From positions 45,907,001 to 45,971,000 of the forward strand of contig NC_068558.1 in NCBI RefSeq assembly GCF_022201045.2: a stretch of DNA of 64,000 nucleotides, in the 5' to 3' direction. Shown here one piece after another: positions 10,758 through 22,674 of the stretch. The position numbers were made by a program, and so were the translations under genes. How positions within the stretch are numbered: position 1 is the stretch's first letter; every line of letters starts with the position of its first letter. This stretch comes from Citrus sinensis. Its lineage: Eukaryota; Streptophyta; Magnoliopsida; Sapindales; Rutaceae. Below the pieces are notes generated by a model. It ran no database searches and was not told the origin of the DNA. It saw only the letters and a program-made list of their open reading frames with translations.

Positions 10758-12712
10758 ATGGGAGACGTTGTATTGTTTGTGGAAGATTTTAAATCAAATC
10801 CCGAAACAAAATCACACTGTAGAATTTGTCACGAAGAAGAATTCGAAAGCTGTAATAGCCTGGAAGCTCCTTGTGCTTGCTCCGGTACCGTTAAGGTAGC
10901 TAAACGAAACAAAAACGTTTATCCCCTTTTTTGGCCCATGCGGGTCAGTTTTGATCACGTTATTGAATTTTGATTCGGTATTGTTTCATCAAAATTCATT
11001 TGTTTTTTACTTTCAGTTTGCTCACAGAGATTGCATACAGAGGTGGTGTTACGAGAAGGGAAACACAACTTGTGAAATCTGTCTCCAGGTTTGTTTTCGA
11101 AATGGATTAGAACAAGTCACTCTGCTTTAATATTGATGATTTTTATCTGTAATTTGCTCAAGCTATATTGATACTGAGAAGAAAAAAAACAAAAAAAATC
11201 TGTCTTCAAATTTCTGTTCTTTTTTGATTCAGAGTTTCTTCGAACAATATTTTTATCGTTTCTTGTTCTGTTTTGAATTGTGGGTATCTGCAAACCTATC
11301 TCTCTCTCCCCTTTTTTTTTTTTTTTTCTTTTGGGGGTTAAAGACTTCTGCGATATTTTGGTTTCTTTACCTTCAAAGAACCGAACTTCGTTTGGATTTT
11401 AATTCATTAATCTATTTCTTGTAAACAGAGTGCAATGAATTTAATTTGGAGGAAGTTTTTATGATCTCTGTTAAGCTGACATCAATGTTGCATCTTAAAT
11501 TTGGAATGAAATAGTGACGGGCGTTAACTATGCAAATATTATTGCAGGAATACGGACCTGGATACACAGCACCTTCCAAGAAGTCTCAGTTAATTGAGGC
11601 TGCAGTGACGATTAGGTAATTACAGTTATACTGAATTTGAAGACGCGTGATTTCTTAAAACTTTCCGCGTTGGAATTGTTCCCCTTTACTTGAACTAGAA
11701 TTTTGCATTTTATGTTTAATTTATTTACTAAGTTTTTTTTTTTTTTGGAAAAAAAAAAAATATAACTAATATGCCGGACGTGCTGCTTGCTTTACAACTA
11801 ATTGTGCAAGTTGCCGCTCAAATTAAACCTAAACGTGCGCCAATGCCTCGTCTTGTGTTCTATTTTATTTTATTTTTTCTGTGTTAACTAACTGGTATTT
11901 TGTGAAAACTCCGACCAGAGATAGCTTGCAAATTCCGAGAAGAGAACACGTGCCACGAAACCCAAGATTAGTGGCCATTGCCGAAAGATTATCCGCGGAA
12001 TCTCATTACCCCCAATGCTCATCCGCAGCCGATAGGACCGCCGCGTGCTGCCGGTCGCTGGCTCTCACGGTATGTTTTTTATTCTGCGAATGGTCAAGCT
12101 ATAGAGTTTTAATGTTATTGATAGTTAGGTAGATAATTTGGCGAATGTATGCTTTTATTATTTGAAAGATCAACACCTCTTTGCTGCTATTGGTTTGTTT
12201 TGGCAGTTCACGGTCCTTTTGCTTGTGAAACACCTCTTTGCTGTACTTACCGGGAACACCGATGATTACCCATTCGCACTTGTCACTGTAAGAATCTGCT
12301 GTTTGTTGGCACGTCAACAATCACTATCATCTCAAGTATCTGTGTCATTTGGTTTTTACGTTGTCTTGACTCTTGAATTATTTTTACAGGTACTTCTTCT
12401 AAGAGCTTGTGGAATTATACTCCCTATGTATGTATTGATGAGAACAATCACAGCCATTCATAACAGCATCCGGAGGGAATATCATCATGTTAGTTTTTTT
12501 TTTTTTGGTCGCTCCCCCCAAAAGAACACACCAACTAAACTAATGTATTAAATACTTAATTATAAGGTAGCCGTGACTGAGCCAACATTTTACCTACATT
12601 TCAGGTTACGTATGATGATGAAACCTCGAATTCTGATGAAGAAGAAGAAGAAGAAGAAGATGATGATGATGATGATGAAGAGGAACAATTGGATCCGCGT
12701 CATTCGGTGTGA
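10758..12712 (+). CDS. RING-CH (MARCH-type) membrane E3 ubiquitin ligase
   Basis: A RINGv zinc-finger protein with C-terminal membrane segments, expected to ubiquitinate membrane substrates. Seven exons: 10758-10895, 11017-11088, 11548-11615, 11919-12069, 12207-12287, 12390-12488 and 12605-12712. They total 717 nt and 238 aa, all with GT-AG introns. The C4HC3 ligands are C21, C24, C39, C41, H49, C52, C65 and C68, split between exons 1 and 2. A hydrophobic segment covers roughly residues 145-165 ([16 protein letters not shown]), and another follows after [10 protein letters not shown] ([17 protein letters not shown]). The tail is a nearly pure Glu/Asp run encoded by GAA/GAT trinucleotide repeats, ending LDPRHSV. 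I recognise the family of plant RING/FYVE/PHD zinc-finger proteins but not a specific named member. Confidence 0.9.
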
Positions 12713-13484
12713 ACACTTCTTAGTTTCATTTGTATCAGGGCAGTTAACCAATGCTCGATTTTTGGAAATTCCCACGTTTTGTGGGCATGCCACGAATATA
12801 AACAAAAATCGCAGAAATTCTTTCGTCCATAAAAAGCCCACGCACTCCTCCGCTGTCCCACTACTGATAATTGAATTTTGACGTTCAGATCGCTTCTTGT
12901 TTTTCTCCCCATTAATCTCTCTTTATTTTTCAAATTTAATTAAAAACTTGATTTAATTTGAATAAAATACAAATGATTTGATTGTGAACATCCAAATTCA
13001 AAAATTAATTTTAATTGCTTATTTAAGAAACGACTAGGAAAAGGAAAAAAAAAAAAACAAAAAGAAAATCCTTGTCACATATTTGAATGATGAACCGAAT
13101 TCTTTAACCTTTACAACAAGGGCAAAGGCGCAACGACGTTGAGCGTATTTCGGGTGCAACAACGACGCTACAGCCATTTACCCTGGGTGTCTGAGAGCAC
13201 GACTACTTTGTCCAATCAAAGTTGGCCTTACAATTCTCTAACACTGGCGGCTAATATACAAATGGCAGGTCAATCTAAATTACAAAATGGCGAACAGCTT
13301 GGAATTATAGCTGTTGAATCTTATCTAACTTACATTGCTACATGCTTGAGATTTCAGCTTCACTCACCCTTGGATGATCCTAGAAACTGAAAACAAATGC
13401 TTCCTGCGAGAAAAGTTCTCTGAATACCACAATGATGTCATATATACAAGCAGATGCTGATGTCAAAATTAACAACAGTATTCC
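12713..13484. other. convergent 3' region between RING-CH and MSH6
   Basis: About 770 bp between two convergent stop codons. It should carry both 3' UTRs and poly-A signals. No additional coding sequence is recognised. Confidence 0.5.
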
Positions 13485-16400
13485 TCAGTTTTGCTGTGCA
13501 AAAAATAGTCCTGCTTGACGCTGCAGTTCTGTGAGGCAGGTAACACCATCACCCTCAGAAGACTTCTGACAACTTAAGTTTGCAGTGAAATTGAGCAAAC
13601 TTTGGATCAAGACCACCATATGGTCAACACAATGGTCTGCGGGCAAATTTTCTTCAGATTCCTTCTTGTGCTTACCATATATAGCCTCAAACTCTGTGGA
13701 CTTTGCAACAGCTTTTTGAAGTACTTTGTCAGGAATTCCTGAAATGGTTACTAGTAAGTGCTTAAGATTCTGCATTTCTGCTATTGACTAGGTGAGAAAT
13801 TCAGATTCACAGTTTGAAAATGCCAGTGTCCAGTGTGCAGATTTTAATTTCTATATGCAATGAACCAAAAGATACTTCCTGGCACATTAATGACAAACTA
13901 TCCATAAAATATTTTCTTGGTATCCCTGTTGATTCTATTTACCTTTCCAAATTTTTTAAGCATAAAGATCAAAACAAACTGAATGGTACAGTTCTTGATG
14001 CTACTATGAATCACTTCAACAGCCACTAAATTGCATGATCACCACAATAGGTTCTTGTTTGGTGGGACTAATAGATGACAACAGAAAGCAAAGAACCTCA
14101 CCAGCTAGTCGTGCAACATTGACGCCATAGCTTTTGGGACATGCACCGGGGCTCAACCTATAAAGAAATGTAACTTCTTCCACACCTCCAACTCCATTTC
14201 CGACTTGGCAAGCCATATGACAGAGCGAGACCTGCACAAAACATTAAAGATAAATAATCACACAACAAAACTCAAAGATTTTATTGATTAAGAAAGGCTA
14301 AGACGTTCATCTTGATAAATTTTAAACTGAGAAGAGAGGCTCATGCATTTTTCAATCCATCGATAATTTATGAACTCATTTATTAGAGACAACCTTGGTG
14401 GGTGATCAATAATAAGTCTAGTGTAAAGCCAGCCATGAAGTTAAAAAGATTCAGTTTCAAGCAAATTTAACAGGCAGAACATACAGAAGCATACCCTGGG
14501 GTCTTTCTTATAGTCTACAGCTAAGCGGTGATAGTGAGTTGAAAACAATCCACGGCATTGCACTTTATGAACAAAGTGCTCAAGAACTGACTCCCTGCCA
14601 AGGATTGAAACCCAGAAGAAAAAACACTGAGACACTAGATAGTAAACTGAAATTTCAAAGAAAATGCAGCATTGGTGAGAGGAACAATCATTGTAGGTTG
14701 AAAGGCTTATTATAAAAAGGCAACTTAAAATATCCATGATGACTGAAACTTACGCAATGGCTTGTCCATCTGAAGTCGATGTCCCACGTCCAAGTTCATC
14801 TAGCACCACCAATGAATTACGAGTTGCTGATGACTGCAATAGCCATATTAGATGAGTGCAGAGTAAAATGCTTAAATACTCAAATCACTAGAGATCTATA
14901 ACCAAAAGATAGGATTGCTGATTTGGGACCTGTCAGACGCTTCTAATGCAAATGAAAAATATAAGGGAACTCATAAGGGAAAAGAACCTGTATATTGATG
15001 TTTAGCATGAAATGGCAGAAAAATAATAATTATTCAGACTAAACCAAACTATCTACCAGCCTAACAGAAAAATGCAAGGAAAATCAGTGATAGTTTGCCA
15101 GTTGGTCTATGTTTTCCAAAACTTGTTTATCTATAAGTTGCAAAAAGGTAAAGAATATAAAACACATTCATCAACTTCCACATTTTTCTCGTAAGCCTTT
15201 TCATGTCCCCTTTCTCCCACATTTCAATACTTGTACAAATGATGATGAATATACCTACAAAGTTGGTTTAGGCTACAAAAGAATCTCACCAGCATTAATG
15301 CAGTTTCTGAAAGCTCAGTCAAAAAGGTACTCTGGCCTGCCATAATATGATCTTTAGCACCCATACGGACAAAGATTCGGTCAACAGGTGAAATTTCAAA
15401 TATTTCTGCCGGGACATCTGCTCCTACCTGGAGAAGAATCAAAGGTATAGATTACAGAATAGCACAAGGAACCGCCCAGTACCCAGGCAATCTCAATATT
15501 TAAGAAGAACAAACCTGAGCCAAGATTACAGCTAAGCACACTTGGCGAAGAAGGGTTGATTTTCCTCCCATGTTAGGACCAGTAAGGAGTATGAAACTGG
15601 CATTGCCATGACCACCTATGGTAATATCATTGGGAACGAATTCACCCTTGCCTAAGGAATCACTTCTAAGAACAGGATGTCCTAAACTTTTAGCAGAAAT
15701 GTATGGCTCTTCATTTGAACATGAGTCTAAGATAACAGGACGGCATGTTGGCCCTTCATAAAAGTCACTTGCAATAGCCAAACTGATTAGAGCATCCAGT
15801 TCTGCAACATGTGTCAGCCAATATCAACCTTTAAACCGAATAAAAATTGTGGAAAATGTAAATTTTCTTTCTACTCTTCAACAAAATGATGCCTTGAACC
15901 CATAAATAATTTTCTTGTACAGAATATTAGAGTGAAGAAAATAAAAATTAAGGAAACTATGTAAGCCTAAAAAATAATAAAGAAACTATGGTGGAGTAAC
16001 ACAATTTTGGTTGGGGAGCACTTCAAGAAGTAAGCTTCAACAGAAAAAGAAATAAGTTAAAAACGAAAAAGAGGAACAATCAGTTTGCAACACATGCCGA
16101 TACAACAATACAACCATTAACAAATACCTCTTTTGGTCAAAAAAAGTGATGAGGTCTCTTCAGAGAAGAAAATAAATTATCTACAGTTGACAAACTAATT
16201 CATTTCGGAGGAACAGCTATTGGATTGCAGGATTAAGAATGCATGTAATAAGCTCCCATCCAATAAAATAAGTGTCAAACCTGCTGTTGCAGCAACCATC
16301 TGTCTCCACTTATTATGGTGTTCACAAAACTGTCCAATCAACCTCTGCAAAATGCTCTTCAATGCTGACTCCTTTTCAGACTCAGCTTGTGAGAGCTCTC

Positions 16401-19400
16401 CCAATAATTTCTTAATGTTTGGAGTCCAGTACCTGAAGAAACCCTGCTTGAAACAGATGAAAAGCCAAAAAGAAAATTCAGTATAAGGTCATGCCAACAA
16501 ATGCAGATTTAGAACTAACTACTCTTGACTAAGTCAATAATCATGGCAACAGATAACACCTTAATTACAATACACGCAGCCTTCCTTTCTAATTAAAATT
16601 CTCAATAGGCTGATGTCAAGATTAATGGACAGGTATAGTATCAGAAGGCATGACTCCTCCGATTTGGAACTACACAGTTCTGGCGTGGCATGATGGACAT
16701 AATGAAACGATTACAACTTACAGATGTCAAATGAGAAAGAAATGTAACCCATGTCCTCATGGGAAGAATATCCACATTGTAAGCTTAAGGTCCACTCCCA
16801 CAGTAAATTCTGAGTATACCCCCCCACCCCCCCCCTCCAAAAAAAAAAAGGAGAACTGGGTCACAACCAAAGCAATAGAAGGACAGAACTTCGATAATTT
16901 AATTTGTCCAGATGCAACAAATTCATCTTAAATGCAGAGACATACAATATATTTTTGTTCTTCAAGTTCTGTGCTTAATGATAATCACCTTTTTGGATGA
17001 TCGTAACTCATAATCACGGGGAACACTCCCACGCAAACTTTCTGGTACCTCTAGCAAGTAAAGATCTTTGCCAATGGTGACATAAGTGATCTGTTCCACA
17101 TCATAAGAGAAGTTTTCAATTTATTAAGACGAAAAAATTCTGTGAAGCACACCACTGAAAGATTAAAGATCAATAGACTTCCAGAAAAGTTCTTACTGAT
17201 GTGTCTCCAAGTAACTTCCTTTGCTCCTTGAGGTGTTTAGTTAAACTCGCTTCTATCTCCTTAACTTTTTTACAGGCAGAGTCATAGTCCATATCAACGC
17301 CACCATGAGGTATTATACGACCAGAATTATTGGCTTCCACCCAATCAAAGGCATCCTTGAAATGTTTCAGTATTGAAACGATAGCAGGAAGACCTTTGCC
17401 TGCACAAAATAAAAGTTGGGAGGTCAAAAATGAATTGTGGCATAGTTAAAAATCACACCACTCATACCAGGAGTTAATATATGATGTAGCTGTCTAGACT
17501 CAGTATTTTCCAAAATGGCACCCAGCGATGAACATGCTTGATCCATTAACTCGCAACCATGTAAAGCTGATATAAACTCTTGAAGCTGCTTCTTTGCTGC
17601 ATCCTCGTACAAAACTACTTTATTTGAATTTCTTCCATTAGCTTCACTGTGTTTGATCAACAAAATAATACATAAATGGTTTTATATAATCTTCAGGAGT
17701 TCAAAACAAAACAACTGATATATTCGAACTAGTGCATGTGAAATTCTTTCTAAGCTTTTACCTACTGGCAAAGAGGCGAGCAAGTAAGCGCTCCATATCT
17801 GGTAGCCTGGACAAGGCTTTTCGAAATTCCAGTGCAAAAGGTTGATTTACCCCCTATACAGGATGTAAGATATCAATCAAAATACAAGTATATTAATTAT
17901 CACCAAATTTACTAGCTATTCAGTCCATAGTGAGAATACAATGCAATGCCCCGAAGCATATTGTTTAGTTCAATCCAGGAAAAAAAAATTGAAAATAAGA
18001 CAAAGGATTTATCAAAAATCAGGTGCAGGAAGGCTAATATAAATTCAAATAGAAATTGCCCCGGTGACAACAAACACAAGAAAAATATAGCAACAACATC
18101 CGATTCCATGGACTCAGACATTCTGTTTAAATGAAAACGAAAGAAAGAATTATCCAGAAAACTATTTCATAATTAGAAGCATGAATAGCAGTAAACAAAG
18201 AAACAGAAAACCCACCCGTAAACCAGCAACAGCATCCTGTCGTTCCCTTATTAATCCTGAATTATATAAAGGCCTGGCTAGCCATGTCCTCAGCAACCTC
18301 TTCCCGAATGCTGTCACACAATGATTCAACTGTGCGTACAGCGTTCTTCAGGGGCAAATAAATCAGTTTAAAGTGAGATGAAAATGGCAATAACATGCAA
18401 TAGTATGACATTAAATAGCCCATGACAAGCTTACCCTGAAGAGTCTCCACTTCTACTGTTCTCAAAAACCTCAAGGTTCTCCAAGGCAGGAGCATCAAGA
18501 ACCATGTATGGTTTTTTGGCCATATCCCCAAAGCCAGAGCATGGAAGTAATTCAAACTTTGCAAATCTAAGCAATGTCTCATCTAGAAAAGACTTCTTTA
18601 GATAAAACAGAGTGCCTCCAAGAGCTGAAAGCACTTGACTTCCACTGTCACCAGTGCTTATTAGCTCTGACAAAATGTCGGGAAGGCAGGTCAACCCATC
18701 TCCTTCTGCCTGAGAATTAGCAACATTGGAATCTGCTTTGTTTAAAGATTCAGCAGTTATCCTATTATAGATATTTTTGATCTCCAGAACAGTTGTTTCA
18801 GCATCCCAAAATTCTGAGAGAGGGACCAAATCATTCACCAACGGATTTCTTGTATGTCTCAGGATTGCTCTTTCAGTTTCAGGACTGAGCATATTTGCAG
18901 GTTTTATAATTTCTACAGGCCTTAGCTCAGATAACAGGCAACACAACACACTGCAGTCTAAATCATCCATAACCTGGTTGAAGGGAGAAGCATACATGGT
19001 CAACTTGGGACTTCAGATTAACATTCACATCCAAGAATGAGAGATATAAAATAAGGAGGGGTCTTGACACATTAAAATCTAAACCCAAACCTGTCCAAGA
19101 ATTATCCTGCTGGTAGCAACATCAACCACACAGATACCAAAACAACGGTCAGTGCTTTGGCTTGCGGGGCTCTGGTTGCTTTCAGTCAGTGCCATCAGGT
19201 AAGAAGCATCTGGATTTGCTGACAGCAATTCTCCCTCAGTTAGTGTTCCTTTTGTAACTACTGCACATATTTCACGTTTCACCACCTACAAACAATGGGA
19301 AAAAAATGTTAAGAACTTTTATTTTTCTTTTTCTCTTTTCCAATTTTATGTACCAAATTTGACATGAGAATCTGAAGATATAATGGCAAAGAAAGAATTG

Positions 19401-22245
19401 CCTAGGTAGTATGTGGCAATTTCTAGATTTGACTTGTGTATCTGACTACTAGAGGTGACATAGTGATCAGCAAATAATATTTTAGTTAGCATAAATGTTA
19501 CAAAAGTAAATGTATATCTAGAATCCTTATTCAGTAGCCAATTCTTGGAAAAGGTAAAAGAATATTTGATAGCTAGAAACGAAAGACCCAAAAATCCTAG
19601 AATTCTTAAATAAATAAATCAACAGACCTTATCTTTAGAACCTTTCTCTTTTCGACGAAGCTCCAACTGTTCAGGTGTTTCAGTTTGCTCAACGACAAGA
19701 ACCCGATAGCCCTGCTCTGTCAAGATAGCTCAAATGAAATTTTGCAGAATACAAAAGGTGTTCATAAAAGAGAAGAAAAACCCTCAACCTTTCTTGCCAA
19801 TTTCTCCACATTCATTGAGAAGTTCCTCTCTGGAAATCCACAATGAGGTTGTTCTCCCTAAGAAATGATGGATGTTAATTATTACTTGAAAAGAGCTTAA
19901 CAAACCATGAATCTAAAAGAGATATCCACTTTTTACAGCCGAGATTAGCCCACAAATGTTTTTAGCTAATGAATTTCTTCTTTCTAACTACTGCGGCAAA
20001 TGTCCTCCACAAAATTATAGATCAAAAGATATAACAATTTTACTTAACCGAATTCCTCCAAATCAATTCATACCTTCATATACTGCAAGTCAAGTTCTTT
20101 TGCTCCTACATGCGCATCCATTTCAAAAAGTTCATAAAATTTGCCCATCTGCTTGAATGAAAAATGAATGTTATTCATTTTATGGTGCTAATGACAGTGA
20201 CAATTAGGACAACAGAACCCAGCTTTAATTGAATGGAGTAAACAGCAGGCATACCTTAAAAAAGATAACCTTGTCCATATGCTTTGACTTGAACTCCCAC
20301 CATTGTTTCTGTATGATCACAAATTGCTACTCAGTGAATCTAAAGGTGATTTATACCTCAGAAAACTTGAAATAATAACCGTGCAAAGCTACTACCTGGC
20401 CTTCTGATAAATTTCTTAAGAAATCAGGTGGCAAGTAGAGAGTCCTTGGATCATAATATACATCTCCAGGGCGTCTTCTTTTTGCATCCCTGAGGTCTCT
20501 GTTTCAGGATCAAATCTCAATTCAGCAGATAAATATATATTGCATGTATTTTCTACATACAGTTTACATAGTCGTTGCAACTAAAGTGGAAGGAGCAATG
20601 ATACAACCAAACAACTTTAAAGAGGGAACAATTAGAAACAATAGAGTAGCTGCAACTATCTGAAGGCTGCCACCAAATAGAATAGCAACAGCAAAATGTC
20701 ACAAACATGCAAAAGGAGTAACTTACAAAAGCTTAAAAGGAAACAAGAATATGTAACAAGAGCTTACGGTCCAAGGAAGTGGAACTTGTCCGCTTCACGT
20801 GCACTAAATCTCTCTGAGACATCACCCATTACTGGATTATCAAAACCATTAGATAACTTATCACCTGCATCAAAGCATACTCAGTCAATATCCATTGTAG
20901 ATATCAGAACTTGATCTTTATTAGATGCAATGGCATGGCTTCTAGTGAAATAATAACAGAAAGTTGAAAAGAAACCAATTTAGCTTATTGTGGACAAAGG
21001 GTAAGAAGAAATCAGCAAGACAATAAATCTAAAAACAAATTAAAATGTAAATGTAGCTGAAATAGTTCCTAGTTTTAAAGGAGAGCGATAATAAAAAAAC
21101 CACTATACTCCACAAAAACTCCTATTAAGATAGGAGCAACAGTCATAGTAAAGTCAAAATTAGAATAGAAATAATCTAGAAAGTAGTCTATGTGGAACAC
21201 CAACTTAAGAGTCTGATGAATCTCCAATTGCTATTGCCAGATTGCCTGCTTATCTTTTTGTAAGAAAAATTATAGAGGCCATGTTTTCCACAGGCATGAT
21301 GGCACTATGTCCACAAGAAACTTAAATTATACAAACAATCTGCCCATATCTTGCACACTAATTTCTAGGTATGATACAGGGAAGAAAACTAAATCTCGCA
21401 GACCCAAAAACTGTAAAAAGAAATTAAATATAAACAAAACATAATCACTTACTCCCAAAAATCTTCACAGGCTTAATGATAGGAGACTTAAAGTCAGCAT
21501 TAACTGCATTTCCATCACTCTTGCTCTTCTTCACTCCACTTGATTTCCTTTTCCTTCCTCTCAAAACCTTGTTCTCCTGCTCATCAACAAGATCCACTTC
21601 CTCATCCTCACTTACATCCTCCTTTCCTACATTCTTGTTCCAATCATCATCACTAGAATCACTTCTATCATCACTTATCTCATCCTCTACATTTTCCATT
21701 TCCTCGTCATCTTCAACCACCACTTTCTTGAAAGAATCACGGCGAAGTCGTTTCAACAAGCTTACACTCTCTTGGACCCACTCAATCTTTTCCTTTCCCA
21801 AATCCAACAATTCATCTTCGCCATCGTCGTACTGAACCAAATGCTTATTACATTCCTTATCAAAAGATTTCACACAACCCTCGTACCAGGCCTTATCCAA
21901 GGGCCAGTAAACCCTAATCCTCTTGCGCAAAACATCTTCACCGTAGGATTTGGCCGCAGCGGGCGTTGAAGGAGGAGGAGAGGGAGTTTGGCCGATGACG
22001 AGGCGAGATTTTTTAGGGTTGGATTGGAGAGGGGACGGGGTGGTCGGACTAGGGCTTGGACTCGGGGTCCGATTAGAATTAGAGTTAGGGTTAGGGTTTG
22101 GGTTCGAGTTCGACTTATTAGGGTTTAATTTGGAGATAGTGGGAGAAGGAGACGGCGAATTAGATTTAGAAAAAAACGAAGTAATTTGGCGCTGTGGATT
22201 GACCAGTGGGGATCTGCCATTGTTTTGGCGCTTACCCGGAGCCAT
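13485..22245 (-). CDS. MSH6: DNA mismatch repair protein MSH6
   Basis: MSH6 pairs with MSH2 (MutS-alpha) to recognise base mismatches and small loops in the nucleus. Twenty-one exons in transcript order: 21453-22245, 20768-20864, 20396-20498, 20255-20308, 20074-20148, 19789-19857, 19628-19711, 19091-19285, 18435-18973, 18216-18345, 17762-17853, 17468-17646, 17197-17399, 16989-17090, 16281-16443, 15515-15801, 15290-15427, 14754-14833, 14495-14594, 14102-14231, 13485-13738. They total 3867 nt and 1288 aa, close to the Arabidopsis protein. Visible elements: PIP box QRQITSFF (18-25), a low-complexity S/P/N linker, a Tudor domain (about 108-158), an acidic linker, the mismatch-binding Phe-X-Glu motif FYE (353-355), Walker A GPNMGGKS (1034-1041) and Walker B LVVLDE (D1113, E1114). 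All introns are GT-AG. The ATG at 22245 is chosen because the longer in-frame extension starts at TTG. No damage is seen. Confidence 0.97.
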
Positions 22246-22674
22246 TTTAATTTTACTGCGGAACAAAAGAGAACAAGAAATGAAAGCAGAATAAAGAACA
22301 TATGCCTTCTTTACCTCATTCAATCCTTCTGCTGCCTGCTCCTTCAACTTCAATAGAGGATACTAGGTGTAGGTGGCGGGAATGTTTCGAGGAAAATCCC
22401 GGGAATTTTTTGTTACAGTCAGTTCCAGACCATTTGGCGGGAATCTGGGGGCAACGGTGTGTAATTAGCAATGTGGGCTCCGCCACTGCACATATTGCTT
22501 GTAAACTACAAGGTTCGGCCATATTTTCCCATTGGGCTCTAATTTTGGTCCTCCATGGCCCAACCTAGTCATTGAATTAAATCACAGAGCCGACCGGGCC
22601 CAATCTTCCAAGCTGCAATCCCCATCCACCTACCACCACAACCGCGCGCTCACGCCGATCGATCATCTATCTTG
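22246..22674. promoter_or_regulatory. divergent MSH6/PPR promoter with E2F-like sites
   Basis: Only 429 bp separate the two ATGs. TTTGGCGGGAA at 22433-22443 matches the E2F/DP consensus, and a second weaker match GTGGCGGGAA lies at 22373-22382. Both are closer to MSH6, where S-phase regulation is expected. GGGCC-type motifs near 22550-22605 resemble site II/TCP elements (GGCCCA, GGGCCC), which are common upstream of housekeeping and mitochondrial-protein genes and so suit the PPR side. Confidence 0.6.

Noticed and set aside
12138-12551. 137-codon ORF in the RING-CH gene
   Set aside because: It reads through exons 5 and 6 and the introns around them; the spliced frame gives the coherent membrane protein.
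21476-22294. Three plus-strand ORFs antisense to MSH6 exon 1
   Set aside because: They mirror the low-complexity Ser/Pro/Asn and acidic codons of MSH6; the minus-strand reading has the PIP box and Tudor domain.
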